Assembly: GCA_004552515.1 (NCBI GenBank)
Contig: SFOF01000163.1
Location: 1 to 5,434, forward strand
Reading direction: 5' to 3'
Length of the DNA: 5,434 nucleotides
From: Clostridiales bacterium
Lineage (GTDB): Bacteria; Bacillota; Clostridia; Christensenellales; Aristaeellaceae
The position numbers were made by a program, and so were the translations under genes. The notes under the pieces are model-generated. The model was not told the DNA's origin. It worked only from the letters and a program-made list of their open reading frames with translations, and ran no database searches. Every line of letters begins with the position of its first letter. Positions within the stretch are counted from its first letter, which is position 1. Positions 1 to 5,246 of the stretch are shown here, in pieces.

Positions 1-19
1 CGCGCGCTTTCGCTTTATT

Positions 20-70
20 GTTGCGTTTTTAGTAATTAAATATTTACTTTATTTGAATTATATGGTAATC
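20..70 (+). promoter_or_regulatory. AT-rich candidate promoter region for the TraX-family gene
   Basis: The stretch ahead of the first gene is strikingly AT-rich compared with the GC-rich coding DNA around it. It contains several poor-to-moderate hexamers, such as TTTACT at 43-48 and TATGGT at 61-66, but no pair combines good matches with 16-18 bp spacing. A promoter here is expected from the position and composition. The exact -35 and -10 elements cannot be assigned. Confidence 0.25.
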
Positions 71-115
71 TGTTTCCAGAAGCAGCCCGAAATCCAGCAT
101 GAAAGGAAGTGTCCC

Positions 116-913
116 ATGAGCGCCTTAACGCTGAAAATCATCGCCCTGATCAGTATGTTCATCGACCACGCCTATGATATTGGCCTAATCGGTCAGCAGT
201 TAATCATGGACACTTTTTCACTGGATGTGATTAGCAGCAGTCCCATCAGCAGGTTTATCTCGCTCCTCGGCCGCATCGCCTTCCCGATATTCGCCTTCAT
301 GGTCGCCGAGGGCGCGCGCCACACGCGCAATATCAAAAAATACATCCTGCGGCTGTTCATATTCGCGCTCATTTCGGAAATCCCCTTCGACGCGCTGCAC
401 TGGCCCGTCGCCTTCAGCAAGCTGCCGCGCTTCATCAGTTTCTTCCGCAATACCAACGTCCTGTACACGTTCGCGCTGGCGGTGTCGGGCGTCGCGCTCT
501 GCAATCTCTGCCGATCGCGCGGCAAAGGGCGGGCGCTGCAAATCGCTTCTCTCGCCGTGCCCGCGCTTTTGTCCGTCGTCCTCAGCACCGATTATACGAT
601 CTTCGGCGTGGCACTGGTCTACGCGGCGTATCTGCCGGGCGAGAACAGGCGCGTAAAGTTCGCTGCCATGGCGGGCGTGCTGGCCGTGCTGTATCTGGGC
701 TATGCCAGTTACTGGTTCACATCGCTGACGATGGACAACGTCTATGAATTCGGTATGGCCTGCGTGTCGCTTATTCTATTGTGGTTCTACAACGGACGGC
801 GCGGCGGCTGGAGCGGCTCGTTCGGCAAGTGGCTGTTCTATATCGCCTATCCCGCGCATCTGGCGCTGCTCGCGCTCTGGCGCATACTGACCAATCCCCT
901 CATTATCCATTAA
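116..913 (+). CDS. TraX-family integral membrane protein
   Basis: 265-residue polytopic membrane protein with the TraX family pattern: an N-terminal hydrophobic helix ending in IDH (residues 16-18), GRIAFPIFAFMVAEG (52-66), a basic patch RNIKKY (71-76) followed by SEIPFD (87-92), NVLYTFA (114-120), TDYTIFG (158-164), and a C-terminal FYIAYPAHLALL (241-252). Several further hydrophobic helices lie between these. In F-type plasmids TraX acetylates the N-terminus of pilin; the role of chromosomal Firmicute homologues is not established, so membrane acyltransferase activity is only an inference. The frame is open from 53, but ATG at 116 is preferred because GGAAG lies just upstream, at 104-108, and the family's conserved N-terminus begins there. 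No conjugation gene is nearby. The gene is convergent with the oxidoreductase gene, and the two may share the hairpin at 1026-1060. Confidence 0.88.
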   Translation: MSALTLKIIALISMFIDHAYDIGLIGQQLIMDTFSLDVISSSPISRFISLLGRIAFPIFAFMVAEGARHTRNIKKYILRLFIFALISEIPFDALHWPVAFSKLPRFISFFRNTNVLYTFALAVSGVALCNLCRSRGKGRALQIASLAVPALLSVVLSTDYTIFGVALVYAAYLPGENRRVKFAAMAGVLAVLYLGYASYWFTSLTMDNVYEFGMACVSLILLWFYNGRRGGWSGSFGKWLFYIAYPAHLALLALWRILTNPLIIH

Positions 914-1025
914 AACGGCAAGTATCCGAACGCCAGCGGATTTTCCTCGATCGAAAGCAATTTTCAAAGGAAGCGAAACGCTCTGCGGCGCGGAATGGTG
1001 AAAAAGAATGCTCTCATACGACAAA

Positions 1026-1060
1026 CAACAGGCTCGCCGTGCAATACGACGAGCCTGTTG
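1026..1060 (-). terminator. Intrinsic terminator, possibly bidirectional, between convergent genes
   Basis: A perfect 11-bp inverted repeat, CAACAGGCTCG at 1026-1036 and CGAGCCTGTTG at 1050-1060, with a further 3-bp inner stem (1038-1040 with 1046-1048) after one mismatch. It starts 11 nt past the stop codon of the minus-strand oxidoreductase gene. The minus-strand trail is TTTGT and the plus-strand trail is CTTTAT, so both U-tracts are short. Its position between two convergent genes suits a shared terminator. Confidence 0.65.
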
Positions 1061-1071
1061 CTTTATGCCAT

Positions 1072-2208
1072 TCAGAAATCCAGCGTTTCCTTCTCAAAGC
1101 AGGCCTTCAGGCGATCGCCCAGGCCGCTCACCCACACCATGCCCTCGTCCACGCGCGCGCCGGAAAGCGCCTCGGCCTCGGGGTTCTTTTCGCGGATCAT
1201 CTCCATGGCGGCGGTGTGACAGCGCGCCGCCTCCGCCGGACAGGGCAGCGTGACGGCCTCGCCCCGGGCGGCGGCGATCATCGCGTCCAGCTTCTTATTC
1301 CAGCCGTTTAATGTGCTCGCGCCGTAGTCCTTCACCGCGCCGTCCCTAAAGACCGCCTTCAGCGCGTCGCCGGTTTCGCCCAGACTGCCGAACGTCACTA
1401 TGGCCTTCTCAAACTCATAGATGAACAGCGGGTTCTGCACGCAGTCGCGTCCCGTGGCGTGCGAGGCGACATAGAACAGCCGCGCGCCGTTGTCCAGCCG
1501 CGCGTCCATGGCGATGGTGTCGAACGTCTCGATGTCGTTGGCGCGCGCCGTGCGCACATCCATATCGGCGATCGACGCGCCCGTAAAGCCCCTGCCGGTC
1601 AGCCAGAGCATATTCTCCAGATAATGCGCCGTGGCGTTCGAGGCCACGCTGTCGAAGATCGGCGAGCCGTCCTGCGCGTATTTTTTGCCCGCCCAGCCCA
1701 GGCCGCGCTTATAGTAGGCAATGTCCCGCGGCCAGAGCACGATGCCCTTGAGCTTCACCGGCCTTCCCAGCGCGCCCGCGTCCACATCGGCCTTCAGGCG
1801 CAGCATGGCCTCGTCATAGCACCATTGAAAGCCAATGGCCAGCGTTTTGCCCGTCCTGTCGCGCGCGTCGATCATCGCGTTGACCAGCTCAACGGTCGCG
1901 GCGGCCGGCTTTTCGCACAGCACATGGCTGCCGTGCTCCATGCAGTAGACGCTCTGCCGCGCGTGGAACTGTATCGGCGTGCTGACCACCGCCAGATCGG
2001 CGCTGTCCGCCGCATAAAAGGCCTCGACCGAATCATAAAAGCGCACATTCGCGTCCTTCAGCGCCTGATAGACCGGACTGGACGCGGCGTAGGGATCGAC
2101 CACGCCGGCGATCGACGCGCGCTTCTCCGCGCCGTGCTCGAGCATCTCCCGAGCATAGCCCATGCCGTAGCCGCCCACGCCGATCAGCAATACCCTGATC
2201 TCCTTCAT
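1072..2208 (-). CDS. Gfo/Idh/MocA-family NAD(P)-dependent oxidoreductase
   Basis: 378-residue cytoplasmic dehydrogenase of the Gfo/Idh/MocA family. The N-terminal Rossmann fold has GVGGYG at 10-15 and an acidic residue (D38) at the end of the second strand, which favours NAD over NADP. STP follows at 76-78, then the family signature CEKP at 98-101 with the probable catalytic K100. The C-terminal alpha/beta domain starts near residue 125. D186 and H195, in a DSVASNATAHYL segment, probably correspond to the substrate-site Asp/His of the family, although this stretch is longer than the usual D-x-G-x-H pattern. Substrates in this family are typically sugars, inositols or their derivatives; this one cannot be named from sequence. 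The ATG is well placed behind GGGAGGAAG about 5 nt upstream. The gene lies 100 bp downstream of asnS on the same strand, separated by a hairpin with a poor U-tract, and no convincing own promoter is visible, so some readthrough from asnS is possible. Confidence 0.9.
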   Translation of the reverse strand: MKEIRVLLIGVGGYGMGYAREMLEHGAEKRASIAGVVDPYAASSPVYQALKDANVRFYDSVEAFYAADSADLAVVSTPIQFHARQSVYCMEHGSHVLCEKPAAATVELVNAMIDARDRTGKTLAIGFQWCYDEAMLRLKADVDAGALGRPVKLKGIVLWPRDIAYYKRGLGWAGKKYAQDGSPIFDSVASNATAHYLENMLWLTGRGFTGASIADMDVRTARANDIETFDTIAMDARLDNGARLFYVASHATGRDCVQNPLFIYEFEKAIVTFGSLGETGDALKAVFRDGAVKDYGASTLNGWNKKLDAMIAAARGEAVTLPCPAEAARCHTAAMEMIREKNPEAEALSGARVDEGMVWVSGLGDRLKACFEKETLDF

Positions 2209-2226
2209 CGTTTCTTCCTCCCTGTT

Positions 2227-2249
2227 CGCCCGCTTAGGGGCGTTTTTTT
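2227..2249 (+). terminator. Terminator-like hairpin with T7 on the plus strand, in the oxidoreductase leader
   Basis: CGCCC (2227-2231) pairs with GGGCG (2238-2242) over a 6-nt loop, followed directly by seven T (2243-2249). This is the form of an intrinsic terminator read on the plus strand, but no plus-strand gene lies upstream. It may block antisense transcription. Alternatively the same hairpin, read on the minus strand, forms just ahead of the oxidoreductase ribosome site. The structure is clear; its use is unknown. Confidence 0.35.
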
Positions 2250-2263
2250 GCGCGTATGCTCAA

Positions 2264-2295
2264 AGCGCTCCCCGGCCTGAAACGCGGGGAGCGCT
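2264..2295 (-). terminator. Hairpin after asnS, probable weak terminator
   Basis: An 11-bp perfect stem, AGCGCTCCCCG at 2264-2274 and CGGGGAGCGCT at 2285-2295, with a 10-nt loop, beginning 13 nt after the asnS stop codon. On the minus strand it is followed by TTGAGCAT, not a run of T, so termination may be inefficient or factor-assisted. It could also protect the asnS mRNA 3' end while allowing readthrough into the oxidoreductase gene. Confidence 0.55.
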
Positions 2296-2308
2296 GATAA
2301 AAACCTTA

Positions 2309-3706
2309 TTAGAACTCGGCGCTGCCGGTCGTACGCGGGAAGGGCAGAACGTCGCGGATGTTGGAAATGCCGGTGAGATACATGATCATGCGCTCAAAGC
2401 CCATGCCGAAGCCCGCGTGCTTGACCGTGCCGTACTTGCGCAGATCCAAATACCACCAATAATCGGCGGGCTTCATGCCCAGCTCCTCGATGCGCGCCGT
2501 GAGCACATCCAGACGCTCCTCGCGCTGGCTGCCGCCGCACAGCTCGCCCACGCCGGGCACCAGCAGATCGGCCGCGGCGACGGTCTTGCCGTCGTCGTTC
2601 GCGCGCATATAGAACGCCTTGATCTCCTTGGGATAGTCGGTCACGAACACCGGCTTGCCAAAGACCTGCTCGGTCAGGTAGCGCTCGTGCTCGGTCTGCA
2701 AATCGCAACCCCAATAGGGCTTGTACTCAAACTCATGGCCGCTTTCCTCAAGGATTTTCACGGCCTCGGTGTAGCTCACGCGGCCAAAGTCGGCGTCGCG
2801 CACGGCGGTCAGGCGGTCGATCAGGCCCTTCTGGACAAAGCCGTCCAGGAACTTCATCTCTTCGGGCGCTTCAGTCAGCACCGCGTCGATGATGTACTTG
2901 ATCATATCCTCCTGAAGATCCATGTCCTCCTTGAGCGTCGCGAAGGCGATTTCCGGCTCGATCATCCAGAATTCGGCGGCGTGGCGCTGCGTATTGCTGC
3001 GCTCGGCGCGGAAGGTCGGGCCGAAGGTGTACACCTTGTTGAAGGCCAGCGCCAGCGTCTCGGCGTTCAGCTGGCCGGACACGGTGAGCGAAACGGGCTT
3101 GCCGAAGAAATCCTGGCTGTAATCGACCTGCCCGTCCTCAGTTTTCGGAACGTTGTTCAGATCGAGCGTGGTCACCTGGAACATCTCGCCCGCGCCCTCA
3201 CAGTCGCTGCCGGTGATCAGCGGCGTATTGACATACACAAAGCCGCGGTCGTGGAAGAAGCGATGCACGGCCTGCGCGGCGATCGAGCGGATGCGGTAAG
3301 CGCACTGGAACAGATTGGCGCGCGGGCGCAGATGCGCGATGGTGCGCATATATTCGAGCGTATGGCGCTTCTTTTGCAGCGGATAATCGACGGGACTTTC
3401 GCCCAGCACCTCGGCCGATTCGGCGCGCAGCTCGAAGGGCTGCTTCATCTCGGGTGTCATAACCAGCGTGCCGGTGACGGTCAGCGACGCGCCCACGGTG
3501 ATGGCCTTGACCAGCGCGCGGTAATCCGCCAGCACGGCCTCGTCGAGGATGATTTGCAGGTTTTTGAAATAGGTGCCGTCGTTCAGCTCGACGAAGGCGA
3601 ACGTTTTGGATTCACGCATGGTTCTCACCCAGCCGTTCACCGTAACGTTATTCATATTTTCAGCCGGTTTGGCGGTATATAGGGCTTTGATCGTGTAATC
3701 AGACAT
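2309..3706 (-). CDS. asnS: Asparaginyl-tRNA synthetase
   Basis: Class IIb aminoacyl-tRNA synthetase that charges tRNA-Asn with asparagine using ATP in the cytoplasm. The protein is 465 residues, the normal length for bacterial AsnRS. An OB-fold anticodon-binding domain spans about residues 20-103 (VTVNGWVRTMRESKTFAFVE). The catalytic core shows motif 1 ending at P162, motif 2 with FRAERSNTQRH at 232-242 and AEFWMIEPE at 244-252, and motif 3 with GFGMGFERMIMYLTG at 432-446 (R439). The ending PFPRTTGSAEF matches AsnRS, not AspRS, which also carries an extra GAD domain absent here. An in-frame ATG exists at 3721, but it overlaps the ribosome site, so ATG at 3706 is the start. The gene has its own consensus promoter and a leader of only about 25 nt, which leaves no room for the T-box often found ahead of synthetase genes. 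Confidence 0.97.
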   Translation of the reverse strand: MSDYTIKALYTAKPAENMNNVTVNGWVRTMRESKTFAFVELNDGTYFKNLQIILDEAVLADYRALVKAITVGASLTVTGTLVMTPEMKQPFELRAESAEVLGESPVDYPLQKKRHTLEYMRTIAHLRPRANLFQCAYRIRSIAAQAVHRFFHDRGFVYVNTPLITGSDCEGAGEMFQVTTLDLNNVPKTEDGQVDYSQDFFGKPVSLTVSGQLNAETLALAFNKVYTFGPTFRAERSNTQRHAAEFWMIEPEIAFATLKEDMDLQEDMIKYIIDAVLTEAPEEMKFLDGFVQKGLIDRLTAVRDADFGRVSYTEAVKILEESGHEFEYKPYWGCDLQTEHERYLTEQVFGKPVFVTDYPKEIKAFYMRANDDGKTVAAADLLVPGVGELCGGSQREERLDVLTARIEELGMKPADYWWYLDLRKYGTVKHAGFGMGFERMIMYLTGISNIRDVLPFPRTTGSAEF

Positions 3707-3712
3707 AAAAAT

Positions 3713-3719
3713 CCCCTCC
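3713..3719 (-). promoter_or_regulatory. Ribosome-binding site fixing the asnS start
   Basis: GGAGGGG on the minus strand lies with its GGAGG core 8 nt ahead of ATG at 3706. The alternative upstream ATG at 3721 partly overlaps this site and has no ribosome site of its own at a workable distance, so it would add five spurious residues. Confidence 0.85.
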
Positions 3720-3737
3720 ATGAGCTTTATTTTCCTT

Positions 3738-3767
3738 ATTATAATCCATCAGGCCGCCCGTTGTAAA
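3738..3767 (-). promoter_or_regulatory. Sigma-A-type promoter of asnS
   Basis: Minus-strand -35 TTTACA (3762-3767, five of six consensus bases) and perfect -10 TATAAT (3738-3743), separated by 18 bp. Transcription would start near 3731, about 25 nt before the asnS start codon. This points to constitutive housekeeping expression without an RNA leader switch. Confidence 0.82.
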
Positions 3768-3799
3768 GCACAAGCGCAGAATTAACAGTTGAAATCGAT

Positions 3800-3840
3800 C
3801 GCGCCGTCTCCAGAGTAAATCCCGAGAAAGACACGGCGCG
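3800..3840. other. GC-rich inverted repeat of unknown role in the asnS upstream region
   Basis: CGCGCCGT (3800-3807) and ACGGCGCG (3833-3840) form a perfect 8-bp stem around a 25-nt loop. The inner bases GTCT (3806-3809) and AGAC (3829-3832) give an alternative register that tightens the loop. Neither side carries a T-run, so it is not an intrinsic terminator. It lies between the terminator of the J-domain gene and the asnS promoter, upstream of the -35. No open reading frame with a ribosome site was found in this intergenic region. Confidence 0.35.
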
Positions 3841-3894
3841 CGAAATCTCGTGGATCCGGCAGCCACAGCGCCCGAACGCCGCGCCCGTCAAATT

Positions 3895-3929
3895 AAAAAG
3901 CTCTCCGACTCCCGCAAGAGTTAGAGAAC
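3895..3929 (-). terminator. Intrinsic terminator of the J-domain gene
   Basis: On the minus strand GTTCTCTAACTC (3929-3918) pairs with GAGTCGGAGAGC (3911-3900) over a 6-nt loop. This gives 12 positions with one mismatch and two G-U pairs, followed immediately by TTTTT (3899-3895) and a further AT-rich run. It lies about 30 nt past the stop codon at 3961 and isolates the J-domain gene from asnS. Confidence 0.85.
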
Positions 3930-3960
3930 GCTAATATCAATTCACTGTTCCAGCCGCGCC

Positions 3961-4482
3961 CTACCGCTTGCCGGCAAACGCGCTCATCACGCGCGATAAA
4001 AACGGCTTGCTGCGCCGCTGATTGCGGATGGCCTCCGCGCTCATATAGGCGGTGCGATACTGCTTGTCATGCGGCTTCTGGTGCGCCGCCACGCCAAAAT
4101 AGAGCACGGCCTTTTCATACTCGCCCAGGCGGAGCAGCACCGCGCCGAAGAGATAATTCCATTCGGCGTTGCGCGTGGCGATGCGCATGAGCGCCTGCCG
4201 CGCCGCGCCCACCTGACCGATCTCGAGCAGCGCGCGCACATCGGAAAACTGCTCGCTCTCCGAATCCGTGCCGCCGCTTATCGGCGAGGAGGACGTGCAG
4301 GCCTCGAGCGCCTCATGATAGGCGATGTTGATGGTGGTCATCTTCTGCTCGGCCCACATCCGCTCCGGCCCCTCGGGGAAGCGGTCGGGATGCCAGCGGC
4401 GGGCCATCTTCCGATAGGCGCTGCGGATTTCCCCTTCGCAGGCGTTTTTCTCGATTCCCAATATTTCATAGGCGCTGGCCAC
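3961..4482 (-). CDS. J-domain (DnaJ-like) protein with C-terminal TPR-like repeat
   Basis: 173-residue cytoplasmic protein. Residues 3 to about 62 form a J domain: YEILGIEKNA, helix II EIRSAYRKMARRW, the diagnostic HPD at 31-33, and helix III WAEQKMTTINIAYHEAL. J domains stimulate the ATPase of DnaK-type Hsp70 chaperones. A polar linker (63-79) is followed by helical pairs resembling TPR repeats, the clearest being WNYLFGAVLLRLGEYEKAVL with a following Pro near 137, which suggests binding to a client or partner protein. The tail is basic (RNQRRSKPFLSRV). There is no Gly/Phe region, zinc finger or DnaJ C-terminal domain, so it is not DnaJ itself, and no dnaK or grpE lies in the window. The start is GTG at 4482, 8 nt after GGAGG; a GTG at 4491 is in frame but abuts the ribosome site. 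The gene has its own -10 element and terminator. Its client is unknown. Confidence 0.87.
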   Translation of the reverse strand: MASAYEILGIEKNACEGEIRSAYRKMARRWHPDRFPEGPERMWAEQKMTTINIAYHEALEACTSSSPISGGTDSESEQFSDVRALLEIGQVGAARQALMRIATRNAEWNYLFGAVLLRLGEYEKAVLYFGVAAHQKPHDKQYRTAYMSAEAIRNQRRSKPFLSRVMSAFAGKR

Positions 4483-4490
4483 CGCTTTCA

Positions 4491-4495
4491 CCTCC
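4491..4495 (-). promoter_or_regulatory. Ribosome-binding site fixing the J-domain gene start
   Basis: GGAGG on the minus strand shares its last G with an in-frame GTG at 4491, leaving no spacer for that codon. The next in-frame GTG, at 4482, is 8 nt away, the ideal distance, so the protein is probably three residues shorter than the longest frame suggests. Confidence 0.7.
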
Positions 4496-4516
4496 GTTTG
4501 ACCGATACTTATTTTT

Positions 4517-4545
4517 ATTATACGGCATCCTTCCCGGATTTTCTC
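4517..4545 (-). promoter_or_regulatory. Promoter of the J-domain gene
   Basis: A perfect -10 TATAAT on the minus strand (4517-4522) lies about 35 bp upstream of the start codon. The -35 region at the expected distance (4540-4545) reads GAGAAA, a poor match, so the promoter may be weak or activator-dependent. Confidence 0.6.
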
Positions 4546-4551
4546 TGATGC

Positions 4552-4596
4552 AAAACCACCGTCCGTAGAAACGAAATCTTTCTTTTTCGGACGGTG
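4552..4596 (-). terminator. Intrinsic terminator of the 134-residue gene
   Basis: A perfect 9-bp stem, CACCGTCCG (4557-4565) with CGGACGGTG (4588-4596), plus an inner AGAAA/TTTCT stem (4567-4571 with 4579-4583) above an internal loop. On the minus strand it is followed by GTTTTGC, a short U-tract (4555-4552). It starts 37 nt past the stop codon at 4634 and just precedes the J-domain promoter. Confidence 0.72.
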
Positions 4597-4633
4597 ATTC
4601 CAAATCCCTGCTGTTTTTTGTGGGATCTTCTTT

Positions 4634-5038
4634 TTATTCTACCTCTGTATCAAAGTAATAATTCCGGAAGATGGCGGCTGCCTCATCGGAAGTCAGAAAC
4701 TCTACAAAGTCTTTCGCTGCTGCCTGCTCGGTCTCATCTGCGGTCAATTCGTCGATGCCTTTCATCTCGAGAATGTCCGGCAGCGGCGCGAGTTCGGCGG
4801 GGAGTTCACTCTTACGGTACAGGTTGGCATCCAGAAATTCCCTGTCATCGTACATGTGATAGACGCCCAGAAGTATATAATTGGTGGCCTCCGGCTCCAT
4901 GCCGCGCAGGCTGTCGATGAGTGCCGTAATGCGGCGGATGCCCTCGTTACGCTTGGCGGGTTCAAAGTCCAGCCGGTCAACCAGCGCGGCGGCAATGCCC
5001 GCCGCAGGCCGGCTCAGGATCAATTCTTTTACGTTCAT
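4634..5038 (-). CDS. Hypothetical acidic protein, 134 residues
   Basis: I do not recognise this protein with confidence. It is rich in Glu, Asp, Ala and Leu, has no signal peptide, membrane segment or Cys pair, and looks largely helical and cytoplasmic. The N-terminal part (MNVKELILSR, then RITALIDSLRGMEPE at 36-50) loosely recalls small uncharacterised Clostridial proteins of the DUF6557 type, a guess from memory. A middle block, LLGVYHMYDDREFLDANLY (56-74), looks like the most conserved part. The last third, KDFVEFLTSDEAAAIFRNY (109-127), resembles the C-terminal helices of periplasmic binding proteins such as ModA, but the rest of that fold is missing. ATG at 5038 is preceded by AAGGA at a 9-nt spacing. 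The gene is flanked by a terminator on each side, and the upstream region carries a 17-bp palindrome and a structured leader, so it may be individually regulated. Confidence 0.8.
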   Translation of the reverse strand: MNVKELILSRPAAGIAAALVDRLDFEPAKRNEGIRRITALIDSLRGMEPEATNYILLGVYHMYDDREFLDANLYRKSELPAELAPLPDILEMKGIDELTADETEQAAAKDFVEFLTSDEAAAIFRNYYFDTEVE

Positions 5039-5060
5039 ACCTCATCTTCCTTTGGGAAAG

Positions 5061-5077
5061 TGTGCAATCATTGCACA
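5061..5077. promoter_or_regulatory. Perfect 17-bp palindrome, candidate operator
   Basis: TGTGCAAT (5061-5068) and ATTGCACA (5070-5077) are perfect inverted repeats about a single central base. It lies 22 bp ahead of the ATG of the 134-residue gene and would overlap a weak minus-strand -10 candidate (AATGAT, with TTTTCA upstream). A one-base centre is typical of sites bound by dimeric helix-turn-helix regulators. On the plus strand the palindrome is followed by T6 (5078-5083), so a hairpin terminator read in that direction is the alternative. Confidence 0.5.
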
Positions 5078-5089
5078 TTTTTTCTGATG

Positions 5090-5126
5090 AAAAACCGGAG
5101 GTCTATAACCGTACTTCGACCTCCGG
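5090..5126 (-). terminator. Intrinsic terminator upstream of the 134-residue gene
   Basis: A perfect 9-bp stem, CCGGAGGTC (5095-5103) with GACCTCCGG (5118-5126), and a 14-nt loop. On the minus strand it is followed directly by TTTTT (5094-5090). It lies about 175 nt past the stop of the partial gene at 5302 and 52 nt before the start at 5038. It could simply end the upstream transcript or act as an attenuator for the downstream gene. Confidence 0.82.
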
Positions 5127-5175
5127 GGGAAAAGTTTTCTCGCAACTTCCGCAGCCAGTTATAGCAACGACCCGA

Positions 5176-5189
5176 AACATTGAACACGG
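5176..5189. repeat. 14-bp direct repeat, copy 1, in a hairpin loop
   Basis: AACATTGAACACGG, identical to 5233-5246. On the minus strand GGCCCG (5192-5187) pairs with CGGGTC (5174-5169), including one G-U pair, placing most of the motif (TGTTCAATGTTT) in a 12-nt loop. It lies in the non-coding region between the partial gene and the 134-residue gene. Confidence 0.6.
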
Positions 5190-5232
5190 GCCACATAACC
5201 CCATAACAAATAGAATAACCCGCCTCCGCAGC

Positions 5233-5246
5233 AACATTGAACACGG
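5233..5246. repeat. 14-bp direct repeat, copy 2, in a hairpin loop
   Basis: Second copy of AACATTGAACACGG, 57 bp from the first. Here CCTCCG (5253-5248, minus strand) pairs with CGGAGG (5228-5223), so the motif again sits in the loop (19 nt), but the stem sequence is unrelated to that of copy 1. Flanking bases do not match, so this is not a longer duplication. Confidence 0.6.

Noticed and set aside
53..115. An N-terminal extension of the TraX-family protein from a TTG at 53.
   Set aside because: The extra 21 residues are polar and unlike the family, no ribosome site precedes them, and ATG at 116 has one and begins the conserved region.
1566..2120. A 15-bp direct repeat, CGGCGATCGACGCGC, at 1566-1580 and 2106-2120.
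   Set aside because: Both copies lie inside the oxidoreductase gene in the same frame and encode A-S-I-A, so reuse of preferred codons explains them.
1459..2280. A 273-residue plus-strand open frame.
   Set aside because: It is antisense to the oxidoreductase gene, is very rich in Arg, His and Ala as shadow frames in GC-rich DNA are, and lacks a ribosome site and recognisable domains.
2417..3682. A 421-residue plus-strand open frame.
   Set aside because: It lies entirely antisense to asnS, whose motifs are complete. It reflects the GC-rich codon pattern and resembles no protein.
3722..3960. A T-box leader ahead of asnS, common for synthetase genes in Firmicutes.
   Set aside because: The promoter at 3738-3767 leaves a leader of only about 25 nt, and the conserved T-box core (AGGGTGGNACCGCG type) is absent on the minus strand of this region.
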